Notes: generated by a model from the sequence alone, not told the origin. A stretch of 13,694 nt of DNA from Isotricha intestinalis (GCA_023807065.1 JAJJLU010004394.1:1-13694), one strand, 5' to 3'; numbered from the stretch's first letter, positions 1-8,856 are shown. Numbers and translations are program-made.

Positions 1-717
1 ATTTCATTATTATTTTGTAGTATAACTTTGTCAAATTATGCATATTATAATTTATCCTTTTTAGCAAGAGAAGAAAGTTGTATTGTTGTTAGAATAATGA
101 GTAATTTATCAGAAGGTTTTGTTTTCACATATTTAGGATTAAGTTTTTTTAATATGTCAAAAGGAAATTATTCTTTAGTTTTTATTATAGTTGAATTTAA
201 TTTAATATTATTTTCTCGTTTTATTACTATATATATTTTATCTTTTATTATTAATTTATTTAGTGATTATCCTTTAAATTATAATGAACAAAAAATTATT
301 TCTTTCTCTGGTTCTATTAGAGGTGCAATTGCTTTTGGTTTGGCTTTAAGTATTCAAACTGGAAATTTAATGAAAGATTCTATTATATTAAGCTCTACTT
401 TAATTTTAGTTTTTACTTCTACTATTATTTTTGGTGCTATGATTCCTTCACTTACTAAAAATTTAAATTATATTCATTCTAATGATAATCAGTTAAATTA
501 TAAATTATTATCTGATGAAAAAAATCTTAATAATAATAATATTAAAGATGTTTATTACGAAGAAGATGAAGATGAAGATAATTTAAGTGGATTTAAAAAA
601 ATTTGGTTACATTTTGATAATTTAGTTTTGAAAAATATTTTAGTTGGAAATTGGGAAAAAGTGAAGAAAAAACATAATGAATTTACTAAAAAAATAAATG
701 ATATGATAAATAATTAA
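1..717 (+). CDS. Na+/H+ exchanger (NHE/CPA1 family), C-terminal part, 5' end outside the window
   Basis: Partial gene: the frame is open from base 1 and ends at TAA 715-717, leaving 238 residues. The first residues (LFCSITLSNYAYYNL) match the NHE segment usually written FFCGIVMSHYAWHN. Next comes SEGFVFTYLGLSFF, matching the ETFIFLYVGM helix. Residues 103-115 (SGSIRGAIAFGLA) carry the highly conserved Arg-Gly-Ala-Ile-Ala-Phe motif of the transport core. Several hydrophobic membrane segments are followed by a cytosolic tail with an acidic run (EEDEDED) and a KIWLHFDNLVLKNIL stretch, reminiscent of the tail start in endosomal NHE6/7/9 and yeast Nhx1. By family knowledge the protein exchanges Na+ or K+ for H+ across endosomal or surface membranes. 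The family is secure; the endosomal subtype is inference from the tail. The N-terminal membrane half is not in the window. Confidence 0.9.
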   Translation: MSLLFCSITLSNYAYYNLSFLAREESCIVVRIMSNLSEGFVFTYLGLSFFNMSKGNYSLVFIIVEFNLILFSRFITIYILSFIINLFSDYPLNYNEQKIISFSGSIRGAIAFGLALSIQTGNLMKDSIILSSTLILVFTSTIIFGAMIPSLTKNLNYIHSNDNQLNYKLLSDEKNLNNNNIKDVYYEEDEDEDNLSGFKKIWLHFDNLVLKNILVGNWEKVKKKHNEFTKKINDMINN

Positions 718-1113
718 AAATCAATTTCAAAAAAAATTAAAACCTTTAATTTAAATTTTTAAAAAAAATATATATAAATTTTTTGATGATTCCCATAAAA
801 TTATTATTATTATTGAATTAATCTAATTTTTTAATTTCATAAAAATTATTTAATTATTAATTATTACCTAATTTTTCATAATTAGAATAGAATTCCAAAT
901 TTACTTAAAATTTAAAAAATCTGGGAAACATTTATTGAAAATCACTTTGGGTACCCCTTTTTCAAATGGAATATCAATACACATGAATGTTCATTTTTTG
1001 TATTTTGTTGAAATTTATAATTTATTTTAACCATTTATCCTTCTTTTGAATTAACATTAAATTAAATTTTAAATATTATTTATTTAAAAAATGAATTATT
1101 TTATACAAAAATA
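718..1113. other. intergenic spacer, about 400 bp, no gene seen
   Basis: AT-rich spacer between the exchanger stop and the ATG at 1114. I see no open frame with coding character and no tRNA-like sequence. The stretch around 920-1000 is less AT-rich than its surroundings and contains the perfect 8-bp palindrome GGGTACCC (about 949-956). It presumably holds the 3' end signals of the exchanger and the promoter of the next gene; neither can be placed. Confidence 0.5.
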
Positions 1114-2204
1114 ATGAAAGCTATTCCAATTAAAAATTTTTCAAAAATTAAAAGTGGGAGGTAAAAATAAATATAATTAAAAAAAATAGAAATTTGAATG
1201 ATAAAGTATGTTTAAAAAATGAATCTAGAACAGAAGAAAATAGTACTCAATTTATAAGTACAAGATTATCTAATAATTATCTTAGTTATACATTTAGAGC
1301 TTTTCATTACAAAGACATTAAAAATAAAAAAGATGTGAATAATTACATTTATGATTTAGATAATACTTTAAATATTAATCTGGATATTATTAAACAATTT
1401 ACTTTACCTCTTAAATTTAGAAATGATAAGATTAATTCGAAAATTGAAAGAATAATTGAATTGGTGAAAAAAAGAAAAAATTTGAAAAAAAAAAAAAATG
1501 ATATTAAAAGTCAAATCCTAGTTAATCATCAAATTGTTGAAGAATATAAAAGAAGATATGAAGAAAACTTGGAAATTTATTCAAAACATTACAAAGAAAT
1601 TTATAATGCTTTAGAAAAGAAAATTTTCATTATAAAAAAATATTATAAAAAATATGATGAAATAGAAGAATTTGTTCAAAGAGAGTGTAAATATTATCCA
1701 AAATGGAAAAAGATTTTTGATGATTATGAAATTTCACCTTTTTTAATTGAAAATGAAAATTTAAAGTTAATGAAAAAAGATTTAGAAATTGATATTAATA
1801 ATTTAAATATTATCATTATTTCTACAACAAAAGAAAATAATAAATTAAAAAAAAAAGATAATATATTAAACATTAAAAAAAATAGCTCAAATAATAATAA
1901 ATATGAAGAATTAATTGAAATATTTCAATTAAAATGTGATTTTGAAAAAAACAAAATTCAAAAACTAAATAGGTTTTTTAATAAAATAAAAGCAAGAAAA
2001 ATATTATTTCCTATAAATAAAAAGAATTTTTATTTATCAAATAATATAACAGAATATTTAAACTCAGAAAAAACAATGATATCAATTATAAGTAATAATA
2101 ATAAAGGTGATAATTGTATTATATCAAATATGAGTTTTTTGACTCAAAAAAGTAATATTAAAGGTTGGGATATATCATGTATAGAAAAAAATGAAGATTT
2201 CTAA
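1114..2204 (+). CDS. coiled-coil protein of unknown function, two exons
   Basis: Joined exons 1114-1160 and 1190-2204 encode 353 residues. The main open frame has no ATG near its start: the first in-frame ATG would remove more than half the protein, and the ATG at 1198 is out of frame. Removing a 29-nt GT-AG intron at 1161-1189 joins ATG 1114 to it, giving MKAIPIKNFSKIKSGRNLND. Long charged helices with heptad-like spacing run from about residue 97 to 245, with another near 250-280. A less repetitive patch rich in aromatic residues lies between them (VQRECKYYPKWKKIFDDYEI). The C-terminus is Asn/Ser-rich. There is no signal peptide or membrane segment. I do not recognise a family. Length and coiled-coil form would suit a cytoskeletal or basal-body protein, but that is a guess. 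The stop lies 55 bp before the next start on the same strand. Confidence 0.75.
1161..1189 (+). other. 29-nt spliceosomal intron
   Basis: Begins GTAAAAATAA and ends AAATAG, exactly 29 nt, between exon bases GGGAG and AAATTTG. It splits an Arg codon after its second base (AG|A). It contains an in-frame stop only in frames that are not used, but without its removal the 336-residue downstream frame lacks an ATG. The same length and the same GTAA...TAG ends occur in the CCCH gene at 9409-9437, which supports the call. Confidence 0.8.
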
Positions 2205-2259
2205 ATATAATAGTTAAAAAAATTAATTATAAAAAATATTATTTTTTATTTATTTAAAT

Positions 2260-3057
2260 ATGGAAAATCAAATTAAAGATTATAACAATAATGAAAATAA
2301 TATCTTTAACTTTTTCAAGATAAAAAAAGATACTTTCCCAAACGATAGAAAATCATTAGAATATAAAAAAATAAATCAAATAAGAACAAATCTTTTAAAA
2401 ATAATAGATAAAGAAGCAATAAAATATTCAAAGCACATGACAATGATTAACTCAAAAACAACACCAAATTTTTTAAAAACTTTTGAAAAAAATTATACAA
2501 TAAATTTAAAAACAAAAGAAATAAAATCAACAATAGAAAATGGAGTTTCATTTGATACAATAAATATTAGTCCACAAGTAAAAAAACTAATAGATTTTGA
2601 TTTACATCCATTTATTTTTAAATGTAATCATCATTATCATAGATTTAAAAAAAGGAAAAAAGTCATTTTATCAAAACAAACAAAATGGTTAAAATTAGAG
2701 TCACAAAATAATTCACCTATATCACCAAATGATTTATCTCCTAATAGAGAAAGACATATTTTTATGATAACTGGTAAAATTAGAAGAAAATTTTATTTTG
2801 ATTATTTACATTCTTTATTTTTTTCTCTTCATAAAAATTATTATTCTGGAAAAGTCGAACCAATAGTTAAATATGCTAGTGGAAATTTATGTAGCTTTAC
2901 TAGTGAAGTTAAAAAATTTAGTCAAAAACTATCAAATAATACTTCAAATAATTTAAATCATAAAAATCATACTAGACATAAAAAACCATATAAAAAAGCA
3001 AATTCAAATAATGAACTTCTTTCTTACATACATTTAATTAAATGTGAAAAGAAGTAA
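2260..3057 (+). CDS. basic orphan protein, unknown function
   Basis: 265 residues from the first ATG, 55 bp after the upstream stop. The protein is strongly basic and rich in Lys, Asn and Ser. The N-terminal 100 residues look loosely structured. A Cys/His/basic patch near residues 124-135 (KCNHHYHRFKKRKK) does not have the spacing of a known zinc finger. The most protein-like part is around residues 165-220, with RRKFYFDYLHSLFFSL and then YYSGKVEPIVKYASG, likely amphipathic helix and sheet. The C-terminus is a His/Lys/Asn tail (about 225-250). No membrane segment or signal peptide is clear. I do not recognise a family. The start is the first ATG in the frame and lies in an A/T-rich leader like those of neighbouring genes. 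It could be a lineage-specific cytoskeletal or nucleic-acid-binding protein; this is not shown. Confidence 0.75.
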   Translation: MENQIKDYNNNENNIFNFFKIKKDTFPNDRKSLEYKKINQIRTNLLKIIDKEAIKYSKHMTMINSKTTPNFLKTFEKNYTINLKTKEIKSTIENGVSFDTINISPQVKKLIDFDLHPFIFKCNHHYHRFKKRKKVILSKQTKWLKLESQNNSPISPNDLSPNRERHIFMITGKIRRKFYFDYLHSLFFSLHKNYYSGKVEPIVKYASGNLCSFTSEVKKFSQKLSNNTSNNLNHKNHTRHKKPYKKANSNNELLSYIHLIKCEKK

Positions 3058-3169
3058 AACTTCTTTTCAAATTTTTTCAAATTTTTTTAATTTTTATTTT
3101 TTGTAAATTTGTAAGAATTTAATTGTTGAATAAAATATTTATATATTTTATAAATTAAAAAAAATATTA

Positions 3170-5194
3170 ATGTCAGAGCAAATGACTTCAATTGATTTAT
3201 CAAATAAAGGATTAACAGAAATTCCAGAAGAATTATTAGAACATAAAGATAGTTTAGAAATTTTAGATATATCAAATAATAATTTTACAGATTTAAAACC
3301 AATAGCAGAATTTCTTTCTCAATTTCCAAAATTAACTAATTTAAATATTGATCTTGAAAGCGAAGAAGATGCATTATTAATTTTAAAATCAATTCAAAAT
3401 TTAAAATTTCTGAATCAACAAGCAACAGATGAAGAAGATGAAGCAGACAATAATAATAATAATATTAATGATAATAATAATGATATTATTAATGAAGAAA
3501 CTGATGAACCGTTAAGACAATCTGAATTAAATGAAAATAATGAAAATTATAATAATAATATTAATGATAAATTTAATGAAAATCAAATGGAAATTCCTGA
3601 AGTTCAAAATGCTTCTTTACAATCTGAAATAAATAATTTTAATGTTATTGTTTCTAATATTAAAAAATTTTATGAAAAAAAACCTGATGAAGTTAATAAA
3701 TTTAGTGAAGAATTTCAGGATTTTTTAAAAAATAAGATTGATTATATTAATCAAATGATAAATACAAATACTGCTAAATATTTATATGCTTTAAATGTAT
3801 ATCAAAGTAAATTAGATATTTATTCATTTTTAAATCAAAAAATAATTTCAATGTTAAAAGAATTATCATCTTTAAATAAATTTAATAATTCAGATTTAAT
3901 ATTAGAATCTCTTGAAAAAATAGAAGAATATAGAACTGAATGTGAAAAAAATATAAATTCTATTGTAAATAAAATGAATAAAGGAATTACAGAATTAAAC
4001 ACAAATAGAAAAAATGATAATATCGAATTAAATAAACAGTTGAAACAATTAAAAAGTGAATTAAATAAATTAAAAAAAAAAAATAAAGAATATGAAATAA
4101 CAACAAGAACTTTGGAAACAGAGAATAAAAGTTTAAATGAAAAGAATAAATTATTAAAAAAAGATAATGATAAATTATCAGGAAATTTATTTAGAAGAGC
4201 AAATAGAATGATAAAATCAGAAACAAATGGAAATAAAGAAAATAACGAATTTTTACCTGATTCAAAAAATAATATATTTGATTTGAAATCCTTGTTTGAG
4301 AATCCTCATGAAAAAATTACTCTTTCTCAAAGTAATTCTAGAATTTTAGCAAAGAATTATTTAATTGATATTATTAATGATATTTACAAAAATAAAATAA
4401 TAAGTGATAAAAAAAACATTCAAAATCAAATTCCAAAATATACTATGGAACAATATTTATTTAATTATTTAAAATCAAAATATGGGTTAAAGAAATTAAT
4501 AGTTGAATGGTCTATTAAAATATTAAACGGAATTAAATTATATTCAAAAGAAAATGCAGAAATATGTTTATTTGGTTTATTATTAAGAAATGAATTAGAT
4601 GAAAATTATTCAATTCAAATATTAAATAAAATAAAAGAAACAGTGAAAAAACTTATTAAAGAATTAGTAAATAATTTCCAAAAATATGAAAATATAATAA
4701 ATGGAAATACTTATATGGATGAAACATTATGGAAAACAATAGCCAATATATTATATAAAGATGATATTAAATTCATAGAACAATTAATTCAAAAAATAGA
4801 AGATTTTATAGAAAGTAAAATAGAAAATGTTGAACTTTTAATGCAGATGGGAAAAAAAATTTTATTTAATGATTTCTTAAATTTAGTAATAATGTTTAAT
4901 TTAAATATAAGGAAAAATTATTTAGAAAATTTAGTTGAAATGTTTAGAGAAGTTGATGATGGAAGATATGGAATTATTACAGGAGAAGGTTTTGTTGAAA
5001 TCATTCAAAGAGCTAATCTTTATAATCAAGATAATATTGAATCTAAAGTACAAAGATTATTAGAAATAGTTGATGAAAATGAATTCAATAATATTAGATT
5101 TACTGATGTAGTTGATGCTTTTGATAAAGAATATGTTGAAGATGAAAATGGAAAAAAAATTAAAATTCTTGATAAAATTGCTTTGGCTAAATGA
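3170..5194 (+). CDS. LRR / coiled-coil / EF-hand-like protein, candidate cytoskeletal or ciliary
   Basis: 674 residues. Residues 6-63 hold two to three leucine-rich repeats (IDLSNKGLTEIP, LEILDISNNNF, LTNLNID), capped near residue 83. An acidic, Asn-rich linker follows (about 87-125), then helices, then a strong coiled coil near 270-345 rich in Lys, Glu, Leu and Asn. Residues about 392-447 (from ILAKNYLIDIIND through MEQYLFNYLKSKYGLKKLIVEW) form a less repetitive region resembling a conserved module in LRR/coiled-coil proteins of flagellated protists. This is from memory and not confirmed. The C-terminus has a degenerate EF-hand loop at 596-607 (DDGRYGIITGEG; the acidic residue is one place off the canonical position 12) and a second weak one after it. 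The gene ends in TGA, with TAG four codons later, and is the only intact gene here not ending in TAA. A ciliary role is inference. Confidence 0.85.
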   Translation: MSEQMTSIDLSNKGLTEIPEELLEHKDSLEILDISNNNFTDLKPIAEFLSQFPKLTNLNIDLESEEDALLILKSIQNLKFLNQQATDEEDEADNNNNNINDNNNDIINEETDEPLRQSELNENNENYNNNINDKFNENQMEIPEVQNASLQSEINNFNVIVSNIKKFYEKKPDEVNKFSEEFQDFLKNKIDYINQMINTNTAKYLYALNVYQSKLDIYSFLNQKIISMLKELSSLNKFNNSDLILESLEKIEEYRTECEKNINSIVNKMNKGITELNTNRKNDNIELNKQLKQLKSELNKLKKKNKEYEITTRTLETENKSLNEKNKLLKKDNDKLSGNLFRRANRMIKSETNGNKENNEFLPDSKNNIFDLKSLFENPHEKITLSQSNSRILAKNYLIDIINDIYKNKIISDKKNIQNQIPKYTMEQYLFNYLKSKYGLKKLIVEWSIKILNGIKLYSKENAEICLFGLLLRNELDENYSIQILNKIKETVKKLIKELVNNFQKYENIINGNTYMDETLWKTIANILYKDDIKFIEQLIQKIEDFIESKIENVELLMQMGKKILFNDFLNLVIMFNLNIRKNYLENLVEMFREVDDGRYGIITGEGFVEIIQRANLYNQDNIESKVQRLLEIVDENEFNNIRFTDVVDAFDKEYVEDENGKKIKILDKIALAK

Positions 5195-5790
5195 TTTAAA
5201 AAAAATTAGGAATAATTTATTTTTCATTTAATAAATATTATACTTTTTTTATTAAATAATTATGAAAAACTAATTGATAAAATAAACATTGAAAACTTCA
5301 TAGTTTAAAATTCATGTTTATTTTTTAGCAAATTTCTATTAAATATCTTTCCTTTTAGTATTCCAAAAGAATAAATCCAGAAAATATTTCCAAATATTTT
5401 ATAAATTAATTTACAGTTTTCATTCATTCATCCTTTCATTTATTATTATAAGCGGGCTTTCTTTTTTAGTACAATAAATCCTTCTTCTATATAGACACTT
5501 ACTTTAAATATATGGAAGGAATAAATTTTTAATTTTTTTGTTTTTTTAATGACTATATATATTTTGACTGAATTTTTTAAGGATTATTTTCATAATAGAA
5601 TTATTTATTTTCTAATGACATTTTTATACACTTAAAAAGGCTTTTTTTTCTTTTATTTTAACATTATACAATTTATTTTCATTTTTTATTGTTATTTTCG
5701 TTATTTTTTAAGTATTTTTTTTCTTTGAATAGATTGATTTATTAATTGATATATTAGATAAATTATTTTAATGTTAATAAATAACCAAAA
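5195..5790. other. intergenic spacer, about 600 bp, no gene seen
   Basis: Very T-rich on the plus strand in its second half, with many poly-T runs upstream of the next ATG. No coding frame of note on either strand, even allowing short introns. No tRNA or snRNA signature was recognised. The small patch AGCGGGC near 5451 is unusually GC-rich for this DNA but has no identifiable context. Confidence 0.5.
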
Positions 5791-6807
5791 ATGAAGAAAT
5801 TTTCAGCATCATTTCGTTTAAAAAATGCAACATTATTAAGTACTGAAAGTCAAGGTGAAAATAAGAAGCAAGGAATAATAAATTATATAGATCCAACAAT
5901 TATAACATATATATCAAAAGTTCATCATGAGAAAGAAAGACCAAGGAAAATAGCATCTATAAATGAATTTGATAATAAAGATATAAATATAAATAATGGT
6001 TTAAATGATAATATTCATGTAGATACTGATAAAAAAAGTAAAGCAAGAAGAAGTCTTTTATATTTATTAAATGTTATGAGTGGAGGAACTTTTTGTCCTG
6101 AAATAAATAGTTATTTTAATGAATTAAGAGAAATGAGAAATAAAGAAAATCAAGAAAATAAAGAAAATAAGGAAGAATCAAAATTAGAAAAAGAAGGAAC
6201 TAATACAAGTGGTAAAGAATTTTCTATTAAAAATCCAATTAAGAGAATTCAAACTTTAAGAGATCAATTATTAAATAATAATAAACCAAATCAAAATAAT
6301 ACAGAAAGATTTAATTATCATTTTAAAAAAAGAGAAAAAGATAATGAAATGGAAAAAATTGATGAAAAAGATGAAAATTTACAAATGAAAACATATACTA
6401 GTGATTTTGGTTTAAAAGATTTTGAAAATTATTACTCCGTTGAAGAAATTGAAAAAAATACTCAAACTAAATTTTCTTTTATTTTAAATAAACAAACTCA
6501 AGCAAGAATGAAATTATTTAAAAGAGATGAAGAAAATGAAAAATCAAAAAAACATAAAAAAAATTATGAAATTAAAAAACCAAAAAATAAAAAAACAAGT
6601 AGTAGTTTTAATAGTAATAATAGTGGAAAAAATATTCAGAATATTTCAACTGCTAAAAAACCAAGCAGTTTTAAAAAACCAAAAATTGAAGAAAGTAAAA
6701 ATACTCCTACATTTTTTAATGCAATTAAAGGAAAAATTAATGAAATGAAAGGAATTGGTGAAATTAAAGAAGAAGCTTATAATTCATCATCTTCTTCTCA
6801 AAAATAA
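5791..6807 (+). CDS. Lys/Asn/Glu-rich orphan protein
   Basis: 338 residues from the first ATG in the frame, stop TAA. The first 110 residues are the most ordered-looking, with IINYIDPTIITYISKVHHEK and SLLYLLNVMSGGTF then CPEINSYFNELREM. Residues about 112-130 carry repeated NKEN-type tetrapeptides (KENQENKENKEESK). A second conserved-looking stretch is SDFGLKDFENYYSVEEIEKN (about 205-225). The C-terminal third is highly basic, low in complexity and full of Lys, Ser and Asn, ending in a Ser run. There is no signal peptide or membrane helix. I do not recognise a family. The basic tail could bind nucleic acid or microtubules, but nothing in the sequence decides this. A smaller open frame inside it on the same strand is a by-product of the Lys-rich codons. 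Confidence 0.75.
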   Translation: MKKFSASFRLKNATLLSTESQGENKKQGIINYIDPTIITYISKVHHEKERPRKIASINEFDNKDININNGLNDNIHVDTDKKSKARRSLLYLLNVMSGGTFCPEINSYFNELREMRNKENQENKENKEESKLEKEGTNTSGKEFSIKNPIKRIQTLRDQLLNNNKPNQNNTERFNYHFKKREKDNEMEKIDEKDENLQMKTYTSDFGLKDFENYYSVEEIEKNTQTKFSFILNKQTQARMKLFKRDEENEKSKKHKKNYEIKKPKNKKTSSSFNSNNSGKNIQNISTAKKPSSFKKPKIEESKNTPTFFNAIKGKINEMKGIGEIKEEAYNSSSSSQK

Positions 6808-6999
6808 TTTAAATCAAATTAAGTATTTATTAAATTATTTATACAAAAAATAAATAAATAAATGAAAAATAATATATATAATAAATTGAAGATAAATTAT
6901 TAATATAAATAAATTAATTTAATTTTAAAGTTTATAGAAAATTTATTTTTAAAATAAAAAAAATAATTATTTAAAAACTTATTTGATTATATCTATAAA

Positions 7000-7365
7000 A
7001 TGGATTATGAAACAGATAAAGGAAAAAAAGGTGAAGAATATAATCCAGATGAGATGCCAACAATAAGAATAATATTAAAATCTCAAGAAACAAAAAATTT
7101 AGAATATGTAGCAAATACAATAGTAAAAAATGCAAAAGAAAAACAATTTGTAGTTAGAGGACCTAAATATATGCCTAATAAAAATTTAAGAGTTACTGTT
7201 AGAAAAAGTCCTTGTGGTGAAGGAACTAATACTTATGATGCTTTTGAAATGAAAATTCATACTAGAATTGTTGATATTAAATGCTCCCCTAATTCTGTTA
7301 GTGATATAACCAATTTTAAAATTAAACCTGGTGTTGATATTAATATTAAAATATGGAATAATTAA
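7000..7365 (+). CDS. RPS20: small-subunit ribosomal protein uS10 (eukaryotic RPS20)
   Basis: 121 residues, close to the roughly 119 of human RPS20. After an acidic/basic 18-residue N-terminal extension, the uS10 fold begins at PTIRIILKSQETKNLEYVAN. The diagnostic eukaryotic motifs follow: VRGPKYMPNKNLRVTVRKSPCGEG, with PCGEG at residues 71-75, then the FEMKIHTRIVDIKC strand and the terminal PGVDINIKIWN, matching PGVEVEVTI in animals. By family knowledge the protein sits in the head of the 40S subunit in the cytosol. It is intronless here, unlike in many eukaryotes. The start is the only ATG upstream of the conserved core apart from Met19. This is the cytosolic eukaryotic form rather than a bacterial or organellar S10. 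Confidence 0.96.
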   Translation: MDYETDKGKKGEEYNPDEMPTIRIILKSQETKNLEYVANTIVKNAKEKQFVVRGPKYMPNKNLRVTVRKSPCGEGTNTYDAFEMKIHTRIVDIKCSPNSVSDITNFKIKPGVDINIKIWNN

Positions 7366-7743
7366 ATATAAAAATATTTAATTTAAAAAACTTTTATATT
7401 AAAGATAAGTTTCATTTTAATATATATTTTCAGTTAAGATATTGATTATTAGAATAATATATTGTCAAATTAGATTTGTTTTATTTTAAGAGAATTGTTT
7501 AGAGATAATAGTGTTTTTTTTACTAAAATTTTTTCCAAATGTTCAATTTCTTTTTCTTTATTTATTATATTTTTCAACCAAAAAAAACAATAGATTTTTT
7601 CTGTTAACATTTATGAATATTTTTTGACTTCTTTTAAAATGAGAGAACTTTAATTTCATAAAAATTATTTTTTTTTAAAATAAAAATCCTATAATCATTT
7701 TCAAATAATTTGTCTTTTCATAAATTATATTTTATAAAATTTA
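7366..7743. other. intergenic spacer, about 380 bp, no gene seen
   Basis: Between two genes on the same strand. No frame with coding character and no RNA gene were recognised. It should contain the uS10 3' end and the Y14 promoter, but no core promoter element can be told apart from the background AT richness. Confidence 0.45.
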
Positions 7744-8046
7744 ATGTCAGAAAAATTTAAACCACTTAAATCAATAGAAGGATATATTTTATTTTGTAGA
7801 AATATAAATGAAGAAGCAACAGAAGATGAAATTGAGGATCTATTTAACATTTATGGAATAGTTAAAAATTTACAATTAGATTTAAATAGAAAAACTGGAA
7901 ATTTAAAAGGATATGCTTTAATTGAATATGAAACTTTAGCTGAAGCTGAAGATGCAATAAAAAATTTAGATAATAGTGAATTTATGGGACAAAAAATTAA
8001 AGTTGATTTCGCTTTTAAACAACCTCCACAACAAAAAAGAAGATAA
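7744..8046 (+). CDS. RBM8A: Y14 / RBM8A, RRM protein of the exon junction complex
   Basis: 100 residues that are almost entirely one RNA-recognition motif. RNP2 lies near residues 14-21 (YILFCRNI) and RNP1 at 55-62 (KGYALIEY). Features that separate Y14 from generic RRM proteins are EGYILF (EGWILF in animals), NEEATEDEI (HEEATEEDI), LDLNRKTGNLKGYALIEYET (LDRRTGYLKGYTLVEYET) and FMGQKIKVDFAF (LMGQPISVDWCF). By family knowledge Y14 binds MAGO through the RRM face and is part of the exon junction complex laid down by the spliceosome with eIF4A3. Human Y14 is 174 residues with a long N-terminal region; here only about 12 residues precede the RRM, and the tail is a short basic QKRR instead of an RS-rich end. 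The gene is intronless. The start is the first ATG after a stop-rich leader. Confidence 0.9.
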   Translation: MSEKFKPLKSIEGYILFCRNINEEATEDEIEDLFNIYGIVKNLQLDLNRKTGNLKGYALIEYETLAEAEDAIKNLDNSEFMGQKIKVDFAFKQPPQQKRR

Positions 8047-8856
8047 AACGTTTTAAAAGTGTTTATTCACAATTTATTTAAATTCATTGAAATTTAATAT
8101 TATTTTTTTTTGGATTTTAAAATTGGATTAATTGGAGAATTATGTTTGCTTATTTTTTAATACTAATATTCTTTTATTCATCAATTAGTTACTTTATTTT
8201 TTTTTCTTAATTATTTTTAATATATTTATCATAAATAAAAATTTAAAATAAGTAATATATTGTTTTATATTTTCAATTTTGAATGGTAGTATTAAATTAA
8301 TTTACTTTAATTTTTCATTTAATCTTTTGATTTTAAAAAAATTTCATTTAAATATATGACAATTTAGATTTTTATTTTTATTCAAAAATCATCTATTGTT
8401 TTGTTCTTTGGTTTTATTTGTGATTTGAACAAAAAAACTCTGAATTTTATATTATTCTGAACCATTAATAAATCTATAATATTCAAATACTTTTGAAAAT
8501 CTTGTTAAATCAGGATTTATTATTAATTAAAATTTATTTGTAAATTAAATCAATTTCAAAAATCCTTTTATTGGATTTCTTATATCTCTTTTATGTTGAA
8601 TCATTTTTTCTTTTGATTTATATTTAAATTATATTTTTTGATTGATGAATAGAGTAATAACTTACTAAAAATTTTTTTCAGATTTCTTTATAAAATTAAA
8701 AATTTTATTTAATATAATTAATAATTGTATATTTATAAATTCAAGTTCTTTATAAATCTTTAGTAAGATTATTATTATTACAATTTAAATTGTTTTCAAT
8801 AATTTCTCATACAGAAATTTATTTACAATTTATATAATGGTTTATAATTTATAATT
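8047..8856. other. long spacer between convergent genes, about 810 bp, no gene seen
   Basis: The plus-strand Y14 gene and the minus-strand CCCH gene point toward each other across this stretch. It is the longest gene-free interval here, although convergent spacers need no promoter. On the minus strand around 8604-8455 a short reading has some non-low-complexity residues, but it is broken by stops at 8545-8547, 8527-8529 and 8452-8454, with no intron that would remove them. No tRNA-type or snRNA-type sequence was recognised. Confidence 0.5.

Noticed and set aside
1194..1199. TTG as the start of the coiled-coil gene
   Set aside because: A non-ATG start is not expected in eukaryotic nuclear genes, and a 29-nt intron supplies an in-frame ATG at 1114.
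8452..8604. Possible minus-strand gene relic in the convergent spacer
   Set aside because: Three in-frame stops break it within 150 bp, each open piece is short enough for chance in this AT-rich DNA, and no family is recognisable.
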